From Streptomyces spiroverticillatus (GTDB lineage Bacteria; Actinomycetota; Actinomycetes; Streptomycetales; Streptomycetaceae): 64,000 nucleotides of DNA. The position numbers and the translations under genes are program-made. Positions 9,012-16,915 of the stretch are shown piece by piece; position 1 is the stretch's first letter, and each line of letters begins with the position of its first letter. A model generated the notes under the pieces. That model did not search any database and was not told where the DNA came from. It worked only from the letters and a program-made list of their open reading frames with translations. The DNA is taken from positions 215,271-279,270 of the forward strand of contig BMUX01000012.1 in assembly GCA_014650415.1 (NCBI GenBank). Reading direction: 5' to 3'.

Positions 9012-9374
9012 CGCGGTGCCCCCGTCCTCAGGTTGCCGCCGGCTCCGGCGATCCCGTGTTCGCACCCGCAAGAGAGCCAAGTCCCCGGGCCGCTCACCGG
9101 CGCCCTCGGGAGGCACCAGCATGGCATGCGCCGGTGCCCCGCCCAAGACGAATGCCAGGACTGCCTGCCGACTTCGAAGCGTAGTAACAGAGTCTGGCGG
9201 CCCCGGACTTGGACGGGACGCAGGACCTGCTGTCCGTCCCACCGGCCACCCCGGGCGGTGGTGCCGTGGCGCCCCGGATGTTCCGTGCCGCGGGCCCCCT
9301 ACCCGTCGCACGTCCGGGGACGCCAGGCTTCACCATGGTTCGGGTGGTTCCTTCGTGCGTGCGTGCGTGCGTGC
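9012..9374. other. 363-bp gap upstream of the vWA gene with (CGTG)5 tract
   Basis: This gap lies between the vWA start and the stop of the next gene on the same strand. It presumably holds a promoter for the vWA-PP2C pair, but I cannot point to convincing -10 and -35 boxes. A perfect tetranucleotide tract of five CGTG units sits at 9354-9373, directly beside the stop codon of the downstream-placed gene. The frame open across this gap from the vWA gene is judged non-coding. Confidence 0.4.
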
Positions 9375-9941
9375 TCAGCGCTGCGCGCCGACGGCCCGGC
9401 ACCCGTGGACGAGACGCCCGCGCTGCTGCCGCACCTGTTCCAGGGAGTCCCTGAGGGAGTCGAGCTGGCCCGTCACGAGGATCCGTTCCGCGGGAGTCGT
9501 CCAGCCCGGCCGCCGCCAGGATTCCCGGAGCGTGCGCCAGACGTCCTCGTCCTGGATCGTCGCGATGAGCCGGAGGATCGCCTCGACCTTCGCGTCCAAG
9601 ACCTCCGCCTCCTCCGTCACCTTCCCCTCCCGGTCGTCGGGGACGAGCTTCTGGGCGGCCACGTCCACCCTGAGGCGGACCCGCGGGTCGACCGCCTCCT
9701 GGAGCGCGGCCTCGTCGACCACGAGGCAGTCGATGGCCGCTCCGGCCTCCGCCGGATGCCGTTTCCGCAGGGATTCCTCGAAGAAGGACATCTCCTCGTC
9801 GATGCGCTGGTCGTCGAGGGACTCCGTGGCGGCCGCCATCAGCTTGTGCACATGGACGATGTCGCCCGAGTCCCTGTCGTAGTACACGCGGATCTGCAGC
9901 ACCCGCAGATCTTCGCCCGGTCCACCCGGCTGTTGTGTCAT
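9375..9941 (-). CDS. Uncharacterised acidic helical protein (CHAT/vWA locus)
   Basis: A protein of 188 residues starting at ATG 9941 with GAGGA about seven bases upstream; an in-frame ATG at 9965 would overlap the preceding gene. The N-terminal 45 residues contain a short beta segment (LRVLQIRVYYDRDSGDIVHV), followed by a long acidic, charged helical region. A PGWTTPAERI turn occurs near the C-terminus. There is no catalytic motif, signal peptide or membrane span. It follows the 109-residue gene by 14 bp on the same strand, so they form an operon. I do not recognise the family; a structural or adaptor role in the surrounding system is only inference. Confidence 0.65.
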   Translation of the reverse strand: MTQQPGGPGEDLRVLQIRVYYDRDSGDIVHVHKLMAAATESLDDQRIDEEMSFFEESLRKRHPAEAGAAIDCLVVDEAALQEAVDPRVRLRVDVAAQKLVPDDREGKVTEEAEVLDAKVEAILRLIATIQDEDVWRTLRESWRRPGWTTPAERILVTGQLDSLRDSLEQVRQQRGRLVHGCRAVGAQR

Positions 9942-9955
9942 GAGGTCCTCACTCC

Positions 9956-10285
9956 TCAGTCCCACGGGGACAGTTTGGCGACGGCGTAGGCGTACTCATT
10001 GATCACGCGCACTGTGAAGGTGGCCGACAGACAGTTCGCGATCCACTGCGAGCTCAGCGCCCCGTCCGGTTCGGGCGAGAGGCCGACGAGGATCTGGTCG
10101 GAGCTGGGCTGGTAGCGGACCGCGGAGATCCAGGCGTAGGCGGCTCCGCTGCCCGACACCCGTGACAGTTCGGTCTCGGCGAAGGCCCACCCCCTGCTGC
10201 CCGCCCTGGCGATGGTCAACGAGATCTCGTGTCGACCGCCGCTGATCGCCCACAGGCCGCCGCTGTACACATTGCTGATCGGCAT
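9956..10285 (-). CDS. Uncharacterised small beta-rich protein
   Basis: A protein of 109 residues starting at ATG 10285, preceded by a strong purine tract (GAGGGGGAAGG). The sequence alternates hydrophobic and polar residues and is rich in Gly, Ser, Trp and Tyr (for example MPISNVYSGGLWAISGG), suggesting a compact beta sheet or barrel. No catalytic residues stand out. It is the first gene of a two-gene unit and is divergently oriented from the CHAT gene across 156 bp, so both may share a control region. No family recognised. Confidence 0.6.
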   Translation of the reverse strand: MPISNVYSGGLWAISGGRHEISLTIARAGSRGWAFAETELSRVSGSGAAYAWISAVRYQPSSDQILVGLSPEPDGALSSQWIANCLSATFTVRVINEYAYAVAKLSPWD

Positions 10286-10441
10286 CCTTCCCCCTCTTCG
10301 TCCGGCGTTTTCCGACCGCCGGCGGTGTTCCCGACGGACCTGAAGCGTGCCGCTGACGTACCGACAACAACTCGGTCGTACTGCGGGTTTGGCGAATGCG
10401 GTTTCCGGTATTCAGGATGTGCACCAGGAAAAGGGGAAGCC

Positions 10442-13400
10442 ATGGTCGTGCCCAGTCACGGAGCAGGCAGCGGACGCCGTGCCGACAACGACAAGGACCA
10501 CCCCGCGCCGGACGAGACGGCGCAAAGACTCACCGCACTGCTGCTCATCGAGCAGCGGGCCGTCGATCCGGGTACGGTGCCGACTCCGCAGTCGAACGGG
10601 CCCGGGGGCGCGTCGCCTGCCAGGTGGCTCGGCCCCGCGGCGGCGCTGGCGGCAGGTGAACCCCGGCGTGCACTGGCCCTGTTGAACGGGCTCGGGCCGG
10701 ATGCGGGGCCGGCGCCCTCCCGGGGGCACGAGGAAGACCCGCTCGCGCGTGCCCTGGAGGCCGCAGCCTCGGCGATGGACGTCAACTGGCAGCCCGGTTG
10801 CTCTCTCGTACCCCTGCGTCCGGAAGCGCTCGCCGCCCATCGTGGTGTCGAGGAGTCCCTCACCTCCCTCCCGGACGACCGGCTGCGTCTGTGCGCGCAC
10901 CTCGCGGGACAGCACATCCCCGTCCTGCTCTCCGCCCGGACGACGCTCGGACACGTCCTGCGCGTGGCAGCGGCCCGGGAGCAGTCCGCACGGTACGGGG
11001 TGCTGCCGCCCCACGGATCGGACGAGGACCTGCCGCAGGCACGGCGCGCAGCGCTGCACTGGTTCGACGAGCTGTACGAGAAGGTCGCCGCATCGGGCCA
11101 CCGCGATGCCGCGGCGTGTCATCGGCTGCTCGCCGCAGACCTCCGGGTCCGGGCGGGCCACAGGCCGGGCGCTGAGCTCCTGCTGGACCAGAGCCTGCGG
11201 TACGCCACCGCCACCGCCAGCCCGGCCACGGCAGGCCTGGCGGCCCTCCTCACCGGCGACTGGTGGCTGGGTGCGCCCGGTGCGGCGGAGCAGTGCACTG
11301 CCGTGGCCGAGGCGCCCCCACGGCGCGCACTGGCCCGTGCCGCCCATCAGTACACGCAGGCTGAATCGCTGTACCGGCAGGCGGGATCCCGGCGCGGCCA
11401 GGCTGCAGCGCTGCTGCGGCTCGCCCACGTACAGCGTCTGAACAACGACGCCGCCGCCTGCCGCGCCACCGTCGACCGTGCTCATGAACTGGCCGTCGCG
11501 GCGGGCGACGGGGCATGCGTCGCGCTGCTGCGCGTCCACCGGATGCTCGATGGGATCGCGGCGGGCGAGGACGAGAGCGGCGAGGGCCCGGAGCAGGTCG
11601 TGCACTGGGCGCAGACCGTCGGCAGCGCGTCGTGGCTGCGCGGACTGCGCGAACTGGTGCTGCAACGCTCGGAGTTCTGGAGCGACCAAGGCGAAGTCGT
11701 CCTCAGCAGCCGCGCTTCACAACTGGCCCGACGGCTCTCCCCGCAAGAAGACGGAACCGCTTCCGGCGGTGCGGCAGCGGACAACCCCGCCGTTACGTCC
11801 GAAACGGCGCCCTTGCTGCGCGCCCGTCACCGGCTCTCCGGCATCGTCCTCACCGACCTGGAACTGCAGGACCGACTGGCCCGCCTGCGGAACACGTCCC
11901 GGCAGGGCCGGGAGCCCGGCCTGGCCGACTCCCTCGGTGTCATCCAGTGTGCGGAGGTCTTCCACCAGCAGGCGTGCGCCCTGCGCGACCCGGACATGAT
12001 GGCCGCCTCCCGCTCGCGCATCGAGCTCGCGATCGGCGTGGGCACGAAGCTGACGATCGCTGCCGAAGAGCTGCATGCCCTCCTCGGCATGCTCCGCGCC
12101 GACCTCGTCTCCTGCACGGCCCAGGAGACCTTCTTCCGGTCCCGCCGGGCCCGTTCGGCCGGACTGGAGCAAGAGGCAGAGCAGCTCGCGCGGCAAGCTC
12201 TGGCGCAGGCCGACTCGATCCCCGACGAGGTCCTGCGGGCAGTCCTGCGCTGCGCGACCCTCGCCGACCTGCGGGAAGGGAAGGCCGCCGAAGCGGAGGC
12301 ACAGGCGGTCGAGCCGCACCTGTCCGCGATCCAGGCGGCCGGACTCTGGCTACGACTGCGCCACCCCGACCGCGCGGCGGAACACGCTCGTACGATCGGC
12401 CGACGCGGCCCGGACCCGGACCATCCCTGGGAGCTGCCCGCGATCAGGGCCGAACTCGCCCTGGCCCGAGGTGCCCACGACGAGGCCGTGCACCAGGCAC
12501 ACCAGGGCCTTGAGGCCTACCAGGCCCATTCCGTACGTCTCGCCAGGGACGCCTTGCGGGCCTCCTTCGCCGACGACCCGGTGGTGGCCGGTCTCCACCA
12601 CGCGGCAGTGCTCTCCTCCCTCGCCAGGGGCGGGGACTCCGCCGCAGCCGACTCCTTCGCCGCAGCCGAGCGTGGACGCGTCGGCTTCCTGGGGACCGTG
12701 GGAGCCCGGGATGCCGCAGGCAGTGACGCTGCGGCCCAGGAGACCGTGACGAACTGGCTCGCGGCCGAGACACGCTGGTCGGCCGAGTACGAGGAACAGG
12801 CGGCAGCCCTCCGCAGCGAGACGGCAAAGGGCCCGGCCGCCGGGCCGCACAGCGCTCCCCGACAGGCCCGTATCGACGAGGTGGGAAGGGCACTGAACAC
12901 CGCCGAGGCGGAAGTCCGCAGGAAGGTGCCCGCAGCGCTGGGTGCCTCCGTCACCGGGTCCCTGCCGGACGCGGCCGCGGTGGCCGAGGCACTGCCTCCC
13001 GGCGTGCTGCTCCTCTCGTACCACCTCTACGACGACGACCTGATCGGGTGGGCGATGACGCACGGAACGCTCCGTGCCGAGCGCCTCAACTGCTGGCAGC
13101 ACCGCGTGGTGGCCGCCGCGAGGCGCTTTCGCGACTGGTGCGCCACGGGTGGCCGCAGGGGCGCGGAGCAGGACGGCAGGTGGCTGAGCGAGGTGCTGCT
13201 GCGGCCTGCCGCCGCCCAACTGGCCAACCACCACAAGGTGATCGTCGTCCCTCCCGCCTCGCTCTCCCTGCTGCCCTTCCACGCACTGCCCTGGGACGGC
13301 GACGTACTCGCCGCCACCCATGACGTCTCCTACCTTCCTTCGGCCACCCTCCTGGCCCGCAACCGGAACCGGCCCCCGGACCGGCCCTGGGCGGAACTCT

Positions 13401-14113
13401 CCGCCCTCCTGGTGGGCGACCCCGCGAGCGACCCGAGTCACGGCCTCGCGGAGCTGCCGGGCACGGCGGCGGAAGCGGTGGAGATCGCCCGGCTGCTGCC
13501 CCGCCACCGCCTGCTCACAGGAGCCGCAGCACACCGCGGCGCCCTCCTCGCAGCGGCACCGGGCTGCTCGGTGCTGCATCTGGCCACCCACGGCTTCGTC
13601 GACGAACTGGCCCCGAACCGCAGCAGGTTGAAGCTCGCCGGTCATGACTTCCTCGGCCTGGCAGACCTGCTGGTCGCGGCGCACGCCCCGCAACTGCTGA
13701 TGCTGTCGGCCTGCGACACCGGGCGCGGCACCGCCACGGCGGGCGGCGACGTCCTGGGGCTCACCAGGGCCGCGCTGATCACCGGGGCACGCCATGCCGT
13801 GGTCTCCCTCTGGCCGGTGAGCGACAGCACCGGATGCCTCGTGATCACCAGGACGTACCGGCAGCTCGTCCACGCCGGCACGATCTCCGTCGGTACGGCA
13901 CTGGCCCGTGCCCAGCGCGAGGTACGCGAGCTCTCCGGGCCCGAGCGGCGGCAGGAATTCCGGGCCCTGGCGGAGCACGCCGGTGTCCGTCCGGGGCCGG
14001 CCCGGCGAGACCGGAGCTGGGAAGCGGCCAGGGACAGCGAGCCGCTCGCCCAGGTGCATGCCGAGGACCGGCACCCGTACCACTGGGCGCCCTTCATCCA
14101 CGTGGGGGTTTGA
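10442..14113 (+). CDS. CHAT-domain protease with long helical (TPR-like) N-terminal region
   Basis: A protein of 1223 residues. The last 270 or so residues form a CHAT domain, a caspase-clan (clan CD) cysteine protease: HLATHGF with the catalytic His at about 1050 and LMLSACDTGRG with the catalytic Cys at about 1091, followed by ARHAVVSLWPVSD, typical of CHAT. Residues 1-800 are Ala/Leu-rich paired helices resembling TPR repeats, which usually bind a partner or sense a trigger. The start is ATG 10442 after AGGGGAAGCC; the frame stays open to 10229 but that part is shadow. The stop abuts the GTG of the caspase gene, so the two proteases are coexpressed. CHAT proteins act in conflict systems such as Craspase by cleaving a specific target; the target here is unknown. 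Confidence 0.88.
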   Translation: MVVPSHGAGSGRRADNDKDHPAPDETAQRLTALLLIEQRAVDPGTVPTPQSNGPGGASPARWLGPAAALAAGEPRRALALLNGLGPDAGPAPSRGHEEDPLARALEAAASAMDVNWQPGCSLVPLRPEALAAHRGVEESLTSLPDDRLRLCAHLAGQHIPVLLSARTTLGHVLRVAAAREQSARYGVLPPHGSDEDLPQARRAALHWFDELYEKVAASGHRDAAACHRLLAADLRVRAGHRPGAELLLDQSLRYATATASPATAGLAALLTGDWWLGAPGAAEQCTAVAEAPPRRALARAAHQYTQAESLYRQAGSRRGQAAALLRLAHVQRLNNDAAACRATVDRAHELAVAAGDGACVALLRVHRMLDGIAAGEDESGEGPEQVVHWAQTVGSASWLRGLRELVLQRSEFWSDQGEVVLSSRASQLARRLSPQEDGTASGGAAADNPAVTSETAPLLRARHRLSGIVLTDLELQDRLARLRNTSRQGREPGLADSLGVIQCAEVFHQQACALRDPDMMAASRSRIELAIGVGTKLTIAAEELHALLGMLRADLVSCTAQETFFRSRRARSAGLEQEAEQLARQALAQADSIPDEVLRAVLRCATLADLREGKAAEAEAQAVEPHLSAIQAAGLWLRLRHPDRAAEHARTIGRRGPDPDHPWELPAIRAELALARGAHDEAVHQAHQGLEAYQAHSVRLARDALRASFADDPVVAGLHHAAVLSSLARGGDSAAADSFAAAERGRVGFLGTVGARDAAGSDAAAQETVTNWLAAETRWSAEYEEQAAALRSETAKGPAAGPHSAPRQARIDEVGRALNTAEAEVRRKVPAALGASVTGSLPDAAAVAEALPPGVLLLSYHLYDDDLIGWAMTHGTLRAERLNCWQHRVVAAARRFRDWCATGGRRGAEQDGRWLSEVLLRPAAAQLANHHKVIVVPPASLSLLPFHALPWDGDVLAATHDVSYLPSATLLARNRNRPPDRPWAELSALLVGDPASDPSHGLAELPGTAAEAVEIARLLPRHRLLTGAAAHRGALLAAAPGCSVLHLATHGFVDELAPNRSRLKLAGHDFLGLADLLVAAHAPQLLMLSACDTGRGTATAGGDVLGLTRAALITGARHAVVSLWPVSDSTGCLVITRTYRQLVHAGTISVGTALARAQREVRELSGPERRQEFRALAEHAGVRPGPARRDRSWEAARDSEPLAQVHAEDRHPYHWAPFIHVGV

Positions 14114-16078
14114 GTGACATCACGAGCGCTGCTGATCGGCGCCCAGACCTACGGCCTGACCGGAGTGCACCGGGACGTGCACCTCATGCGGACAGTGCTG
14201 AGGGAGCACGGCTTCACGGACGTACGGACCCGCACGGAGGACCAGGCCGACTACGCGGGCATCAAGGAGGGCCTGGACCTCCTCGACGCTGCCACACAGC
14301 AGGACGACCCCGTGGTCGTCTATTACTCGGGGCACGGCGCCCTCCTCGGCCGGCTGCAGTACCTGGTGCCCGTCGACATGGAGTCCAGCACCCCGACGGA
14401 CTTCCGCGGACTCCTCGCGGAGGAACTCACCGCCGCCGTCCGACGGCTCGCCCTCAAGACCACCAACATCACCGTGATCCTGGACTGCTGCCACTCCGCA
14501 GGGACAGTCCGGGAAGGGGCGCAGACCCCGGCGCGCCGGACACTGAAATCCGTCGGACTGCCCCGTGTCGCACACGACGCAGCGCTCGTCCGGGCGTCCG
14601 GACTCACCGTCCCCGGCGACCCTCTGGTTCCCGGTGTCGTACGCCTGGTGGCCTGCCAGCAGCACGATTTTGCGTACGAGGCCGAACTGCGCCCGGGATC
14701 GGGCCGCCAGGGGGTGTTCACGGCGGCCCTGGCGGACCTCCTCGCCCAGCGGCACAGCGCACGGGTGCCGTGGTCGGTGCTGATGTCCCGGATCCGCGAC
14801 CGCATCGCCCAGCAGCAGATACGCCAGTGGCCCGACGCCGGGGGACCCTGGGGGCGGCTGCCCTTCACCACGGAGGAGCCGGCCGAGCCCGAGCGGCTGC
14901 CGCTGACGCGCAGGGACGGCCGGTTCCTCGTACCCGGCGGTGCCGTGTTCGGCCTCGGGGAGTGCGACACCGTCAGCATGGTCCTCCCCGGTGGCGACCC
15001 GGGCGAGACGACGGAGGCCGAACCAGGGCCTTTGGCAGCGGAGATCCGTGTCCCGGCGACGGTGTACGGGCTGAGTGCGGGCGACGCCCTGCTCAGCCCC
15101 CGGCCGGAGGAGGCCACCTGCGACCGGACGGACGTCGACCGCCCACCGGTCACGGCGGGCGAACTGCGCACCGCCCTGCTGCCGCCGGGCTCCTACGCGT
15201 TGCCGGTACGGGTCCACGACCGCAGGCGCGTGGCCGTCGACGCCGAGGGCCCCTTCGCGGACGCACTGCGCGAAGGGATCGCACGCTGCCCACGGCTGAC
15301 CTGCACCGAAGAGGAACGGGAGGTGTTCGCCACCGTCCGGGTCCGCGACGGAAGGTACGAAGTACGGAACCCGGAGGGCCGGCCCTGGCGGGCACCGTCG
15401 CCGGTGAACCCGGCCGACCCGTCCCCGACGATCACCCTGCTGGAGGAATTGGCCCGAGGAGACCGCGTGCGGCAGTTGCGCACCCCCGAGGGATCGGCCC
15501 TGCTGCACTCCGTACCGGAGATCCTCGTCGAGCGGGAGCACGCGACCGGCGACGGCGCCAGGCGACCGCTCGCCCCGGAGGGGGAGTTCCTGTACGACGG
15601 CGACCGCTACTGGGTGACCGTGACGAACACCTCCGACGCACCGCTCCACTTCTGGGTCGTCGGTGTGGGACTGAGCGGCCGCACCGCCCTGATCACCAAC
15701 GACCAACCGAGCGGCTACCGGCTCGAACCCCGGGACGCCGAACACGGCAGCAGCCGTACAACCCCCGGGGTGAAGGTGTACTGGCCGTCCGACGTACCCG
15801 AGCAGGGACCGTGCCGGGAGACCATCCACGTCCTCGTCGGCGACCGGCAGATGGACCTCGGCGGGCTGGCCTCGCGCACGGACTTCGAGCGCTCCGTGCG
15901 CGCGGGGGACTCCGCCCTGGAGGCGCTGCTCACGGAGGTCTGGGACGGCGTCCGGGACCAACAGCCCGTGGCGGGGGACGAGTTCCACTACCGGGTACGG
16001 ACCGTGCACGCGCAGGCGGTGCCACCCTCGTCGGCACGCGGCCGGTCAACTACCCAGGGAAGAAAGGGTGGTTGGTGA
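14114..16078 (+). CDS. Caspase-fold (C14) protease with C-terminal DUF4384-like region
   Basis: A protein of 654 residues. The N-terminal 240 residues are a caspase/metacaspase domain: MTSRALLIG at the first strand, VVYYSGHG with catalytic His 74 and VILDCCHSAGT with catalytic Cys 126. The remaining 400 residues are mostly beta; residues near 494-530 (DGDRYWVTVTNTSDAPLHFW, then a LSGRTALITN segment) resemble the DUF4384 domain often attached to bacterial caspases. GTG 14114 begins immediately after the CHAT stop, so the two caspase-clan proteases are translationally coupled. One may activate the other in a proteolytic cascade, which is inference. No signal peptide or membrane segment is seen, so it should act in the cytoplasm. 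Confidence 0.88.
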   Translation: MTSRALLIGAQTYGLTGVHRDVHLMRTVLREHGFTDVRTRTEDQADYAGIKEGLDLLDAATQQDDPVVVYYSGHGALLGRLQYLVPVDMESSTPTDFRGLLAEELTAAVRRLALKTTNITVILDCCHSAGTVREGAQTPARRTLKSVGLPRVAHDAALVRASGLTVPGDPLVPGVVRLVACQQHDFAYEAELRPGSGRQGVFTAALADLLAQRHSARVPWSVLMSRIRDRIAQQQIRQWPDAGGPWGRLPFTTEEPAEPERLPLTRRDGRFLVPGGAVFGLGECDTVSMVLPGGDPGETTEAEPGPLAAEIRVPATVYGLSAGDALLSPRPEEATCDRTDVDRPPVTAGELRTALLPPGSYALPVRVHDRRRVAVDAEGPFADALREGIARCPRLTCTEEEREVFATVRVRDGRYEVRNPEGRPWRAPSPVNPADPSPTITLLEELARGDRVRQLRTPEGSALLHSVPEILVEREHATGDGARRPLAPEGEFLYDGDRYWVTVTNTSDAPLHFWVVGVGLSGRTALITNDQPSGYRLEPRDAEHGSSRTTPGVKVYWPSDVPEQGPCRETIHVLVGDRQMDLGGLASRTDFERSVRAGDSALEALLTEVWDGVRDQQPVAGDEFHYRVRTVHAQAVPPSSARGRSTTQGRKGGW

Positions 16079-16151
16079 CACGCCGGTGGATATGCTGACA
16101 AGTACGCGAGTGCCGGAGAGGTACGCAGAGGCCCGTGCGGGAGGTGCTGTC

Positions 16152-16883
16152 GTGCCGTCACACAGGTCCACCACGGGGCCGGAATCCGCCGCCCGCTGGC
16201 CGCACGGCACCTTCCTGGCCGAGCTCTCCGTCTCCCCGGCGGCCACGAAGTCCCTGCTCTGCCTGGGGACACCGCACACGTACGACCAGGGGGAGATCCT
16301 GCTCGCCGAAGGGCGGGTCGAGACCTTCGTACTGCTGCTGATGAGCGGCGTCACCAAGGTCACCGCCCTCATGGAGAACGGGGACACCGCCCTCCTCGCC
16401 GTACGCCTCGGCGGTGACCTGGTGGGGGAGTTCGCGGCGTTCGACGACAGACCGAGATCCGCCACGGTCACCGCCGCGGGCAAGGTCGTCGCACGGCGCA
16501 TCGGACAGCGGGACTTCCTCGGCTGCCTCGACGGGCACCCCGCCGCCGCGATGGCCGTCAGCCGCATGCTCGTGCGCAAGAACCGCTGGTCGGTGCGGCG
16601 CAGGGCCGACTTCGGCGGCAGCCCGGTGGCCATCCGGGTGGCCCGGGTCCTGGTCGACCTCGTCGAGGACTACGGACAGCCGCGACGCGGCGGTGCGCTG
16701 ACCGGGCCGCGCCTCACCCAGGCCGAGGTCGCGGGACTGGTGGGTGCGAGGGAGCGGAGGGTGCACCACGTGCTAGGCGAACTCGCGGAACGGGGAGTCA
16801 TCGAGGTCGGCTACAGCCGGGTGACCGTCCTGTCGCTGAACGAACTGCGGGATGCCGCACGACTGTGGGAACCGGGCGGCTGA
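16152..16883 (+). CDS. Crp/Fnr-family regulator with cyclic-nucleotide-binding domain
   Basis: A protein of 243 residues: a cyclic-nucleotide-binding beta roll (YDQGEILLAEG, GDLVGEFAAFDDRPRSATV phosphate-binding cassette) and a C-terminal winged helix of Crp type (LTQAEVAGLVGARERRVHHV). I chose GTG 16152 because GGGAGG lies seven bases upstream; the frame is open to GTG 16068, which would overlap the caspase gene by 11 bp. The cassette resembles that of Crp, but binding of cAMP cannot be proved by eye. It lies between the caspase gene and a cyclase-fold gene, so it may be the ligand-responsive switch of this operon. Confidence 0.82.
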   Translation: MPSHRSTTGPESAARWPHGTFLAELSVSPAATKSLLCLGTPHTYDQGEILLAEGRVETFVLLLMSGVTKVTALMENGDTALLAVRLGGDLVGEFAAFDDRPRSATVTAAGKVVARRIGQRDFLGCLDGHPAAAMAVSRMLVRKNRWSVRRRADFGGSPVAIRVARVLVDLVEDYGQPRRGGALTGPRLTQAEVAGLVGARERRVHHVLGELAERGVIEVGYSRVTVLSLNELRDAARLWEPGG

Positions 16884-16915
16884 CGGACCGGAAGCTGGAA
16901 GGGGAAGCCAGGATC

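Noticed and set aside
9012..9311. Extended N-terminus of the vWA gene
   Set aside because: Arg/Pro-rich, not part of the vWA fold, and GTG 9011 has a better start context.
12350..14101. Long minus-strand frame opposite the CHAT domain
   Set aside because: The forward strand carries conserved catalytic motifs; the reverse product is low-complexity.
14120..16009. Long minus-strand frame opposite the caspase gene
   Set aside because: Typical high-GC shadow frame; the forward frame has the caspase dyad.
16068..16151. Longer start for the Crp-type regulator
   Set aside because: GTG 16068 overlaps the caspase stop and lacks a well-spaced site; GTG 16152 follows GGGAGG by seven bases.
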